From positions 1 through 39,943 of IMG/VR virus record IMGVR_UViG_3300013138_000003: 39,943 bases of DNA; one strand, 5' to 3'. The stretch is from a virus. The translations under genes and the position numbers were made by a program. A model generated the notes under the pieces. The model was not told the DNA's origin. It saw only the letters and a list, made by a program, of their open reading frames with translations, and made no database searches. This document shows, piece after piece, positions 1 to 6,713 of the stretch (position 1 is the stretch's first letter; every line of letters begins with the position of its first letter).

Positions 1-123
1 ACAAAAGGGAAGTTGCTCTCTAATAAATTTTTATCTATCGTTTTCCCACTCGTATTTATAAATCGCAATTCGACAACATACCGATCTTCAAGCAATATTT
101 TCTTTTCTAATCCATTCAAGAGG
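1..123. repeat. terminal direct repeat, left copy (circular join)
   Basis: This stretch is identical to 39821..39943. An exact 123-bp terminal repeat at the ends of a linear sequence is what an assembler leaves when it closes a circle. A real short terminal repeat of the packaged DNA is the alternative, but one gene reads uninterrupted through the join, which favours a circle of about 39,820 bp. Confidence 0.9.
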
Positions 124-335
124 GAGACAAACCATTGTTGGTTTTCGATATCAGTATCAATTACAAAGACTACTTCAATAGTCTTTGTAACGAATTTATA
201 GAGGTCCGGTCTCGCTTCAATTAGCTTAAAGACTTCTACTCTATATTTCTTGCTAATTTCTTCTTTAACAAAATCAACTATCTTGATGGTAAGAAATGTA
301 TACCGCTCAAGCAATTTAACTATGGTAGCCTCCAT
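1..335 (-). CDS. unknown protein, N-terminal part; runs over the left edge
   Basis: An open minus-strand frame starts with ATG at 335 behind a purine-rich AGAGAG and runs off the left edge without a stop. Through the terminal repeat it continues at the right end and stops with TGA at 39811..39813, giving 114 residues. It begins MEATIVKLLERYTFL and is rich in Ile, Val, Lys and Glu. I recognise no family. It lies between the tape-measure gene and the tail-tip genes, flanked by two plus-strand genes, and is probably part of a moron insertion. Its start overlaps the damaged 5' end of the opposite lipoprotein gene. Confidence 0.7.
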   Translation of the reverse strand, partial: MEATIVKLLERYTFLTIKIVDFVKEEISKKYRVEVFKLIEARPDLYKFVTKTIEVVFVIDTDIENQQWFVSLLNGLEKKILLEDRYVVELRFINTSGKTIDKNLLESNFPF

Positions 336-356
336 CTTCTCTCTTCTATCCTACTG

Positions 357-689
357 TTGACCGGATGCGCTACCGTGCAACAAAGAATGAACCAAGTAGA
401 GCAAGCCGGGATAGAAAGAATTTATAATTATTCATACAACAAAGTATTTTATGCCTGCGAAGATTCAATCCCCCGAATGTTTTGGATAATACGGGAAAGC
501 AATTTTGATGAGGGATATATATTCATACAACCAGAAGAAGCTCCATTAACAAATGCAGGGATTAAAATTAAAAAAATAGATAACAATAAGACGCTCATTA
601 AAATTTTAGAATTTCATTCTTTAGCAAAAAAAGGTTTCTACAGAGACTTCTTCTCCCGATTAGATGCTTTGTTAAACCGGAAACAATAA
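357..689 (+). CDS. putative lipoprotein with disrupted signal peptide
   Basis: The frame encodes a typical small lipoprotein: LLLTGC lipobox followed by ATVQQRMNQVEQAG and about 105 further residues. The first start codon in this frame is the TTG at 357, which lies inside the lipobox and cannot be the true start. The hydrophobic stretch HLLSSILLL is encoded just upstream in the same frame but without ATG, GTG or TTG. An ATG at 322 lies in another frame and reads MVASIFSLLSYCC before stopping at 358. One extra base in the pyrimidine run around 335..350 would join the two into a normal signal peptide. So this is a frameshifted gene, a sequencing error, or a switchable start. It is on the plus strand, opposite to the late operon, as expected for a lysogenic-conversion gene. 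Confidence 0.6.
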   Translation: MTGCATVQQRMNQVEQAGIERIYNYSYNKVFYACEDSIPRMFWIIRESNFDEGYIFIQPEEAPLTNAGIKIKKIDNNKTLIKILEFHSLAKKGFYRDFFSRLDALLNRKQ

Positions 690-697
690 TCACGAAC

Positions 698-2545
698 TCA
701 CCTCACCGTCAACGATTGCTTTAACCCGAAAGAATTTTTAAGCGCCCGATAGGTTTTACTCGATGGACTACTGACCGACCCTGCGACCGCCTCATCAATG
801 ATAATGTTTATCTGCTCCCTGTCGCCGATCTTCTGCCTGTCTGTTTTTACGTTCGACCCTTCCGGCGCATAGACGTTTATCTCAACGCCCCCATTACCGG
901 TTGATTTGACCCCCAAATCTCCGCTTCCGGTGCGGAATAATGGCATGATGGCTTCCGTACCGGCTTCCCCGGCAAGACCCATCCCGCCGTCTGCCATCGG
1001 GAACAATGTCGGGTGGGTAATCAAGCCACCCTCTAAAAAGGGAACAAGCCGATTCCCGGAAAAGACGTTTCCGTGAGCAGACGTTGTTTTGGCTGGACTA
1101 AAAAAATCAGATATCGCACCTCCCAATGGCTCTGTGATTGCCTTTCGTATGATAATCCGCTCGATATCTTTCAGCAAAGAAGACAAGACTTCGCTGAGTT
1201 TTTTGCCCTCGATAATCGCATCCTCGAATGCCGATCGAAAAGTAAACCCCAAATCTTTCGCCGCGTTCTTCATCTTGTTTGTTGATTCGGCGCTTTTATC
1301 AAGAGTGTCCTTCGCTTTCTTCGCGGCACGATCAAACGTTTCCTGATTGATAGCACCAGCAGCCAACAAATCGTTGTATTTCGCCATCTCGTCGTTGTAT
1401 TTTTCCTGCGCCGTACGAAGCGAATCCGTTAAAGTTTTCCCTTCAGCCAATTTTGCAAGTTTTTCTGCCGTTGAATCAGCTCCATTTCCCATCGAAACTG
1501 TTCCCGCAGTAACCGTGTCTGAAATGGCATCCAAAGTCTTTTTTATATTCGCCCCATAATCTCCCCAGATTTTTCCCATATCTTTTATGTAATTCTTCGC
1601 GGCTTCTCCAGCCTCCTTAAACTTTCCCGCAAAAACATCACTTTTGATTTCTTTATATGCCATCACCGTCTTAATCAATGTATTTAATGCCGAAGCTTCC
1701 GTTAACAAAACATCAACCACCCCGACCATTACCATCGCCGTCCATTTTCCGGCTTCTCTGAAACCCTCAAGCGCCGTTGTGGAACTTTTTATATTGTCCG
1801 TAAGATTTGCCATCGTCGGGATGAACCCGGAAGTAAAGCTTGTTATCAATCCCTGGGAGACGCTCGCCATGCGCTTCATGTTGTCATTAAACTTATCTGC
1901 GGCGGCGGCAAGGTCGCTGCTTAAAACCACTCCGAACCCTGCGGCCTCTTCGGCAAGTTTTTTTATCCCGTCTTTCCCGGAATTAAGTATCGGGATCATC
2001 TGGGCGCCGCTTTTGCCGAAAAGAAGTTGCGCGGTTGCCGATTTCTGCACTCCGTCGTGCATCTTCGACAAAGCGTCTGCGGTCTCAAGGAACAGGTCAT
2101 AATTACTTTTTAATCTCCCGTTATTGTCGGTAACGGTGATGCCGAGGGAGTTAAATGCCGCAACATTTTCTTTGACTCCTTTTGCCCCGTTAAAAATGGC
2201 ATTGTTGAATTTCTGGAAGGATGTACTCAGTCCCTCTATTTCAACCCCCGATAATTTCGCCGCGTATTCAAGGCTGGATAATTGTTCGGCGGTCATTCCC
2301 AGGGATTGTGCCATTTCACCTATTTGGTCGGCGTGGTCAATGGTCTTTTTGACGCTGACGGCAATGGCCGTTCCTGCGGCGACAAACGCCGCGATGATCA
2401 TCGTGGAATTGAGTTTTGCTTTGGCGGATATTCTTTGCAGATCGCGCTCCGCTACAAAAGCGGCCTTATCCATCGCGGACGAGAACTGCGCGGTATCTGC
2501 GCTTAGCAGGACGTTAAGGCTGCCCAATGTCCCTAACAATGCCAT
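698..2545 (-). CDS. tail length tape measure protein
   Basis: This 615-residue protein sets the length of the tail tube and forms the internal core of the tail. The evidence is position (directly after the tail assembly chaperone, with a single base between the frameshifted stop at 2547 and this ATG), long helical Ala/Lys-rich segments, hydrophobic patches near residues 48-65 and 268-285, and a C-terminal GLAGEAGTEAIMPL motif common to tape-measure proteins. From the family rule of about 0.15 nm per residue the tail would be roughly 90 nm. Its stop lies 8 bases from the stop of the opposing lipoprotein gene. Confidence 0.93.
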   Translation of the reverse strand: MALLGTLGSLNVLLSADTAQFSSAMDKAAFVAERDLQRISAKAKLNSTMIIAAFVAAGTAIAVSVKKTIDHADQIGEMAQSLGMTAEQLSSLEYAAKLSGVEIEGLSTSFQKFNNAIFNGAKGVKENVAAFNSLGITVTDNNGRLKSNYDLFLETADALSKMHDGVQKSATAQLLFGKSGAQMIPILNSGKDGIKKLAEEAAGFGVVLSSDLAAAADKFNDNMKRMASVSQGLITSFTSGFIPTMANLTDNIKSSTTALEGFREAGKWTAMVMVGVVDVLLTEASALNTLIKTVMAYKEIKSDVFAGKFKEAGEAAKNYIKDMGKIWGDYGANIKKTLDAISDTVTAGTVSMGNGADSTAEKLAKLAEGKTLTDSLRTAQEKYNDEMAKYNDLLAAGAINQETFDRAAKKAKDTLDKSAESTNKMKNAAKDLGFTFRSAFEDAIIEGKKLSEVLSSLLKDIERIIIRKAITEPLGGAISDFFSPAKTTSAHGNVFSGNRLVPFLEGGLITHPTLFPMADGGMGLAGEAGTEAIMPLFRTGSGDLGVKSTGNGGVEINVYAPEGSNVKTDRQKIGDREQINIIIDEAVAGSVSSPSSKTYRALKNSFGLKQSLTVR

Positions 2546-2546
2546 T

Positions 2547-2763
2547 TTATCGTCTCTTCTTTTTTATTCTCGACCCGAACATCTTCGACAATGCTTTCTT
2601 TGTGTCCACCAGCTCGCCTTCCATTTTCAGGCTGAAATAAGCCAGCCATTCGGTGATCTCCTTACTCGTCGTTCGGGCCAACAGTTCTTTGACGGTTGTC
2701 CCCAATTTTTCGGCAAGGAAAAAATAAACCCTTCGTTCAGGGTTGGAAATTAACTTTTTTTTT
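2547..2763 (-). CDS. tail assembly chaperone, -1 frameshift extension (T-like part)
   Basis: This frame has no start of its own. It is reached from the upstream gene by a -1 slip on a run of nine A (2755..2763, minus strand) just before that gene's TAA at 2750. It then reads KKLISNPERRVYFFLAEKLG and TTVKELLARTTSKEITEWLA, which resembles the lambda T / DUF4035-like region of G-T fusions, and ends at 2547. The full frameshifted product would be 182 residues (3094 to 2547). Tape-measure genes are preceded by exactly this arrangement in lambda and HK97 relatives, so I regard it as programmed. Confidence 0.85.
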
Positions 2764-3094
2764 CCTTGCTGAGTTCGTCAACTCCCAGACCGTTCAGGCG
2801 CATAGCAACCAGACAAATCTTCTCTAATGATGCCGAGGACAATTTCCCGATAGCCTCGACATCATCATCCCTGAAAAGCCGGTTCCCTTTTTCGTCAACG
2901 ACGCAGAATTTGACCAGCTTCGCCCGTGGAGAGATGATCTTACCGGAAGCGTCTTTTTCCCGGATTGATTGCTCCCACGCATCCCGGGAAGTTCCGCTCA
3001 TTTCTGAGACCAGTATCTCACCACCCCATTCCTCAATTGTCACGATTTCGGTCTTCAAAGAAGTTTTCGCAAGGATTTCTTCACGCTTCAGCAT
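2750..3094 (-). CDS. tail assembly chaperone (G-like, zero-frame product)
   Basis: A 114-residue protein between tail tube and tape measure, the position of lambda gpG. It ends GVDELSKEKKS at an A9 run that lets a fraction of ribosomes slip into the -1 frame and make the longer G-T form. Both forms are expected to bind the tape measure and recruit tail tube protein during assembly, and are absent from the virion. Similarity to a named family is modest; position, size and slippery site carry the call. Confidence 0.85.
   Translation of the reverse strand: MLKREEILAKTSLKTEIVTIEEWGGEILVSEMSGTSRDAWEQSIREKDASGKIISPRAKLVKFCVVDEKGNRLFRDDDVEAIGKLSSASLEKICLVAMRLNGLGVDELSKEKKS
2755..2763 (-). other. 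programmed -1 ribosomal frameshift site
   Basis: Nine consecutive A on the coding strand, read GAA AAA AAA AGT TAA in the zero frame. A -1 slip gives AAA AAA AAG TTA and enters the open frame to 2547. The run lies 3 bases before the zero-frame stop, as in many tail chaperone genes. Confidence 0.85.
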
Positions 3095-3112
3095 ATTCTT
3101 ATCCGGTTTTGG

Positions 3113-3529
3113 TTAACTCTCAGAAATTTCTCCTGAAATTTCCAGTTGGACTGACGCCTTTACCACCCCGTCAATCGCCCCTGAGATTGCGAAGCCGGTA
3201 ACGATTGCATCAAATGTCCACTCCGTCTCTTCGGCGTCGGTGAATACGATTTTTACGCTGATTGTTGTCCCGTTTTCTTTTGCCGTGCGGAGTGCCGCAT
3301 GTTGCGTGTTGCTCGGAATGAGGTTGCACTCGAAGGAAAGTTGCCCGTTGTCGTTAAGACCTGCGATTTTTTCTTTCGCCGTGCTGGAAAGGTCAGTTAC
3401 GTCAATGACCGATACTGTCCCCCCTGGGCCGCTAAACGAATTGATCTCCGCGATGGTATTGTACGAAAGCGGAGAACCGGAGCCGAGCTGTAACAATGTC
3501 CCCTGTGCCTTGATCGCGCTATCACTCAT
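3113..3529 (-). CDS. major tail tube protein
   Basis: A 138-residue protein rich in beta structure, beginning MSDSAIKAQGTLLQLG and containing SFSGPGGTVSVIDVTDLSS, typical of lambda-type tail tube subunits (tail tube TTP families). It starts at ATG 3529 behind AAGGAGGGATGT. It is the first gene after the duplicated promoter/hairpin element at 3571..3687, so it opens the tail operon, followed by the chaperone and tape measure. Confidence 0.88.
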   Translation of the reverse strand: MSDSAIKAQGTLLQLGSGSPLSYNTIAEINSFSGPGGTVSVIDVTDLSSTAKEKIAGLNDNGQLSFECNLIPSNTQHAALRTAKENGTTISVKIVFTDAEETEWTFDAIVTGFAISGAIDGVVKASVQLEISGEISES

Positions 3530-3570
3530 ACATCCCTCCTTTTTTGAGATGGTTAATAAATGCTGCTCCC

Positions 3571-3687
3571 CTTAAAAAAGAGAGGCCGATCCCGCCGTGC
3601 ACGGAATCGGCCCCCAAGTTGTACGTCTCTATTATCACCCCACCAGCGGGGAAAAAGCAAGAACTATTCCCACAGGATTCACCGAAG
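3571..3687 (-). promoter_or_regulatory. late promoter and leader element, copy A (tail operon)
   Basis: This 117-bp element recurs at 25565..25680. Read on the minus strand it contains a conserved upstream block GAATCCTGTGGGAATA, then TTGCTT (3655..3660), 18 bases, GATAAT (3631..3636), then GACGTACAACTTGGG and a hairpin with a U-tract. The 18-base spacer differs strongly between copies while its length and both hexamers are kept, which is what a promoter under selection looks like. It stands in front of the tail tube gene. The upstream block may be an activator or operator site. Confidence 0.8.
3584..3612 (-). terminator. leader hairpin with U-tract, copy A
   Basis: On the minus strand GGCCGATTCC pairs with GGGATCGGCC across a short loop and is followed by TCTCTTTTTT, the form of an intrinsic terminator. 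It lies only about 12 bases after the predicted transcription start of the tail operon and before the first gene. It must either be read through with help from an antiterminator, or act as a 5' stabilising structure. Confidence 0.65.
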
Positions 3688-3849
3688 ATTACGTCTATCT
3701 GTTTTTCGCAAGTATTTATCAAAATATTCTCGGTTGTATTCTACTGCTCGCTCATGTTGACATCGCGGGTGTCCACAGGTTTTTATATATATCGGCCTAA
3801 TCTGGCAGTATGGGCACAATTTCTGTTTTACGTTTCTGCTAATAATCAC
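3679..3849 (-). CDS. small zinc-ribbon protein, unusual start
   Basis: An open frame of 56 codons reads ...NVKQKLCPYCQIRPIYIK and TCGHPRCQHERAVEYNREY, with CxxC and CxxxxxC pairs that could bind zinc. No ATG is available. A perfect Shine-Dalgarno AAAGGAGGTGAT runs into the frame, so the start is either the GTG at 3849 inside it or, with better spacing, an ATT at 3843. It is the last gene of the early operon, and its stop lies within the first bases of promoter element A. Function unknown. Confidence 0.65.
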   Translation of the reverse strand: MIISRNVKQKLCPYCQIRPIYIKTCGHPRCQHERAVEYNREYFDKYLRKTDRRNLR

Positions 3850-3861
3850 CTCCTTTTGCGC

Positions 3862-4035
3862 TCAAAGTATCGTCAAGGCAACCCCACAGGCTATTCTAAA
3901 CCAACGGAATAAATCCATCTGGAAACCTAATCCGAAATTTTTCTTGAAACCCCAATGTGTGTTCGCCGGAGACCAAAGAGACATCGCTCCGTCCCAAATA
4001 AGATATAAACCAATCAAAATTTTAAACATTGTCAT
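3862..4035 (-). CDS. small membrane protein
   Basis: 57 residues beginning MTMFKILIGLYLIWDGAMSL, chosen because GGAGGAAG lies just upstream; the longer frame to 4104 has no such site. One transmembrane helix near residues 3-20 and a second hydrophobic stretch at the C-terminus (RIACGVALTIL). It overlaps nothing essential and precedes the small zinc-ribbon gene. Function unknown. Confidence 0.65.
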   Translation of the reverse strand: MTMFKILIGLYLIWDGAMSLWSPANTHWGFKKNFGLGFQMDLFRWFRIACGVALTIL

Positions 4036-4060
4036 CTCTTCCTCCCCCCAACCCTCCTTT

Positions 4061-4261
4061 TTAAAACCTCTGCTTTCTACACAAACCATAATTATTCTTG
4101 ACATCCGTTTTCCGCGCGTAAATATCGAAAAGCGTCTGGTCGTCTTCTTTGGTCACACACCCGTCCAGCTCAACCCGGGCAATAAACTCAAACTCCCACG
4201 GTAAACATTTCTTGCCGTTCCTGATTTCGCGGATGAGGAAATCACTTTCTTTCTTGGTCAT
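4061..4261 (-). CDS. hypothetical protein, 66 aa
   Basis: The start at 4261 is fixed by an ATGA overlap with the stop of the RuvC-like gene. It begins MTKKESDFLIREIRNGKKCL. Acidic/basic mix, no clear motif. It is probably translated by coupling to its upstream neighbour. Function unknown. Confidence 0.65.
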   Translation of the reverse strand: MTKKESDFLIREIRNGKKCLPWEFEFIARVELDGCVTKEDDQTLFDIYARKTDVKNNYGLCRKQRF

Positions 4262-4752
4262 ACATTCACCGCGTACACCGCTCTCAACCACTCCGCAATC
4301 AACAGTCCATCAGCGTCTTTAAACCTCCCATAGTCCACTTGTGGATATAATCTCTTTGCGATGCACAAGGAATCTGCTTTCAAATCTTCTTTCTTTAACC
4401 CTTTCGGGAGTAATTTTCTCTGCCATTCTTTCGAGTCGCAGTAGCAGTAAGAGAATTTCATTTGCTCAACGATAATCAACAACGCCTCAAGAGCGCGGAG
4501 AGCTGAAGCTGTCGCCTTAAATCGTTTGGGGTTTACCATCGGGCGCTCGATCGCAACCTTAACCGGCTTGTCTTTATAGGGCGTTAACAGAAGGCTCAAT
4601 TTGTCAAAATCTATGCGAGTTATGTTTTGCTTTTTCTTGGTATAGGACAACTCGCTCTTGACAGGTATCTTCAAAAGCCTGACCTCGTTCGTTTCTGTAT
4701 CAATAATCCCGATCAATCCGGTAACACCATTGTCAACGCCGATGTAAATCAT
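4258..4752 (-). CDS. RuvC-like Holliday junction resolvase
   Basis: 164 residues. The N-terminus MIYIGVDNGVTGLIGIID carries the RNase H-fold first acidic residue (Asp7), VAIERP gives the second (Glu69), and FKDADGLLIAEWL near 144-156 gives the last acidic pair, the order seen in RuvC-type resolvases. The start at 4752 follows AAGGAGAAGA. It would cut branched DNA made by recombination or replication before packaging. It lies in the early operon next to the replication protein. Confidence 0.75.
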   Translation of the reverse strand: MIYIGVDNGVTGLIGIIDTETNEVRLLKIPVKSELSYTKKKQNITRIDFDKLSLLLTPYKDKPVKVAIERPMVNPKRFKATASALRALEALLIIVEQMKFSYCYCDSKEWQRKLLPKGLKKEDLKADSLCIAKRLYPQVDYGRFKDADGLLIAEWLRAVYAVNV

Positions 4753-5513
4753 TTCTTCTCCTTCACGCAATCACAAACAACTTTATATCCTCTACTTGAT
4801 ATATATTCACCTGTCCCTTTACATTTTTGGCACGGCTCAGGCTGATTTAGATAGCTCTCGAATTTGTTGCTATAAAGTGTTTCTGGCCGGAGGTATTTAC
4901 TCATATTGGGGTCGTTTTTCCACTCGGCGACTTTTTTCCGGTGTACTGTTTTGAAGTTTTCTAAAGTAAACCCTTCATTAAACCTTGCACGAATCAAGTC
5001 TTGGGTCTTTTGAGAGGTACTCTTATAAACTGTTTTTAAGTGGCTGTTCAGGTCGTCAATGATTTCTTTGTGTGGGATATGTGTAGAGGATACTCCCTTC
5101 CCTTCCCTTCCTTTCCCTAAGACAGGCGTTTCGTAACCGTTAGATAACGGTGTTTTAACCGTTATTTCACCGTTATCCGGTGGAATTTCGCTTTCTTTTT
5201 CGGTGAAATGTGGATGCTGGTGCTTTAAAAAGTTAATGATTTCAATGTATTTTTTGTCATCAACGGAATATCGTTTTATAAAAGGTTTCTTGTTTAACTC
5301 TGACAGGATTTTTTCGATGTTTACTTTTTTGTTGATTTCAGAAAGGTCAGAGGAAAAAAGCTTTGCTTTGATCTGAACGGGTTTGTCAAACAGCCGGCCT
5401 GCTTTATCGGCTAAACACCATAAACCGGCGAATACAAGGCGGTGTTCGAACGGTAATTGAGCCAAGTCCTCATCTTCAAAAAAATCTGGTTTTAACGAGC
5501 GTATCCGTGCCAC
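4749..5513 (-). CDS. phage replication protein with C-terminal zinc-finger
   Basis: 254 residues beginning MARIRSLKPDFFEDEDLAQL, a well-known start of phage replisome-organiser/helicase-loader-type proteins, with a winged-helix-like N-terminal part (residues 1-100), a linker at about 110-140, a second domain resembling the conserved phage C-terminal region, and a zinc-finger-like tail CQKCKGTGEY...VVCDCVK. Its likely role is to recognise the origin or bring the host helicase. It overlaps the resolvase gene by 4 bases. No phage polymerase is present, so replication should use host enzymes. Confidence 0.7.
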   Translation of the reverse strand: MARIRSLKPDFFEDEDLAQLPFEHRLVFAGLWCLADKAGRLFDKPVQIKAKLFSSDLSEINKKVNIEKILSELNKKPFIKRYSVDDKKYIEIINFLKHQHPHFTEKESEIPPDNGEITVKTPLSNGYETPVLGKGREGKGVSSTHIPHKEIIDDLNSHLKTVYKSTSQKTQDLIRARFNEGFTLENFKTVHRKKVAEWKNDPNMSKYLRPETLYSNKFESYLNQPEPCQKCKGTGEYISSRGYKVVCDCVKEKK

Positions 5514-5530
5514 CTCTCACTTCCTTTCTT

Positions 5531-6289
5531 TTATCTCACCCTCAACTCTTCGCGGTAGAACATCTGGGTCTGAGCGTTTTCGATGCGGCGTTTGGCAGTT
5601 TCAAAATATTTTGGTACTATCTCAATGCCGATGAAGCTGCGGCCCGTGTTTTTGCATGCTACTCCGGTCGTGCCGCTGCCCATCGTGAAGTCTAGCACCG
5701 TGTCGCCGGGGTTTGTGTAGGTCTTTATTAGGTATTCCATGAGGGCGACGGGCTTTTGGGTAGGGTGGACATATTTGCCGTCTGATTGCTTTGAGAAAAC
5801 AAGTATGCTCTGCGGGTTCTTGTACTCATACGTCCTCGTTACTCCGTCACTGTAGCGCAACGGAGAGCTATCGCTTGCGCCGTAAACACGACTGCGTATT
5901 GGCTTCCCCCTTTTTACTTTTTGCGGGTTCCAACTACTGCCGCACTGGAAAACTGAAATAATTTCGTGCCGCCTCATCGGAACGTACTTGGCGATTTGAA
6001 ATCCCGAGGGTCGCACCTTGTCCCAAACCCAGTCATACCTAAACTCTTTTAGGTTGCTCATTCTAAGCATAGAAGAAAACGGTTCAGACCCAAATAAAAC
6101 AGAGGCCGCGTTCTTCTTCGCCACGTGCTTGATCCCGGCCCACATCGGAGCAAACGGGATCACACTGTCCCACTTGCAAGCTGTGGTGCCGTAAGGCGGA
6201 TCAGTCAGAACAAGGTCTATTGACTTATCTGGTATTTTCTTCATCTCCTGCAAGCAATCCCCTAAAATCAACTCAATCTTTACGCCCAT
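5531..6289 (-). CDS. DNA methyltransferase (N6-adenine/N4-cytosine type)
   Basis: 252 residues from the start MGVKIELILGDCLQEM; the upstream extension in this frame is the shadow of a small membrane gene. The catalytic motif DPPYG is at residues 30-34 and the SAM-binding FTMGSGTTGVAC near 212-223. This order (catalytic motif first) marks the beta class. HPTQKPVALMEYLIKTYT before the SAM site is typical of the family. It would methylate phage DNA, most likely to evade host restriction. No partner endonuclease is adjacent. Confidence 0.88.
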   Translation of the reverse strand: MGVKIELILGDCLQEMKKIPDKSIDLVLTDPPYGTTACKWDSVIPFAPMWAGIKHVAKKNAASVLFGSEPFSSMLRMSNLKEFRYDWVWDKVRPSGFQIAKYVPMRRHEIISVFQCGSSWNPQKVKRGKPIRSRVYGASDSSPLRYSDGVTRTYEYKNPQSILVFSKQSDGKYVHPTQKPVALMEYLIKTYTNPGDTVLDFTMGSGTTGVACKNTGRSFIGIEIVPKYFETAKRRIENAQTQMFYREELRVR

Positions 6290-6432
6290 ATCATAAGCAA
6301 TAATCCGAGAATGAGCCTGATATACCGAATATGATTTTGCAAAAACCTTTCTCTGCCCCAATAACAACAAATAGAAAACCAAGCATCGCAGAATATCCAA
6401 GTTCCAATGATGGTTAGTAATTTATGGTTCAT
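6280..6432 (-). CDS. small membrane protein, 50 aa
   Basis: The frame starts ATG at 6432 in an ATGA overlap with the upstream stop and reads MNHKLLTIIGTWIFCDAWFS ... IRLILGLLLMIWA, ending at 6280 inside the start of the methyltransferase gene. Two hydrophobic segments flank a basic central part. Coupled starts on both sides support it as real. Function unknown. Confidence 0.65.
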   Translation of the reverse strand: MNHKLLTIIGTWIFCDAWFSICCYWGRERFLQNHIRYIRLILGLLLMIWA

Positions 6433-6713
6433 TTCGTCAAAAACGAAAACTCGGCGTTCTTGCCTACTTGTACCGGCTTAAACCCATCTACCCATTTGAA
6501 CCATCCTTGTTTAGCATCTAAAGGTAGCCCCAAGATAGTCTTTTCGCTGGGGGTAAGATCCCGGATTAAACCAGCCGCTCTTATTTGTTGTCTATCCCTA
6601 TTGGCGCGGATATGATGATGGTCAAGTCCCCATGCGATAACATCTGCACTCGAAAATATATCCTTCTCTTTCATAAACTGCTTGAGTTCTTCTTTGAGGT
6701 TACGGTCTTTCAT
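6429..6713 (-). CDS. hypothetical protein, 94 aa
   Basis: The start MKDRNLKEELKQFMKEKDIF at 6713 overlaps the stop of the upstream methyltransferase as ATGA. It contains SADVIAWGLDHHHIRANRDR and a QIRAAGLIRDL segment that looks like a small winged-helix or helix-turn-helix fold. It lies between two methyltransferase genes. Function unknown; a DNA-binding role is a guess. Confidence 0.7.
   Translation of the reverse strand: MKDRNLKEELKQFMKEKDIFSSADVIAWGLDHHHIRANRDRQQIRAAGLIRDLTPSEKTILGLPLDAKQGWFKWVDGFKPVQVGKNAEFSFLTK

Noticed and set aside
13-201. Plus-strand frame that extends back across the join to ATG 39791 (76 codons), coupled by ATGA to the immunity stop
   Set aside because: The opposite strand of the same DNA encodes a much more protein-like 114-aa frame with a good start and stop; the plus reading is Ser/Asn/Phe-rich shadow.
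1644-2753. Long plus-strand frames opposite tape measure and other structural genes
   Set aside because: Antisense shadows of well-supported minus genes without ribosome sites.
3522-3722. Minus frame of 66 codons covering promoter element A
   Set aside because: It lies in the duplicated promoter/hairpin element; copy B does not keep the frame, so the conservation is not protein-driven.
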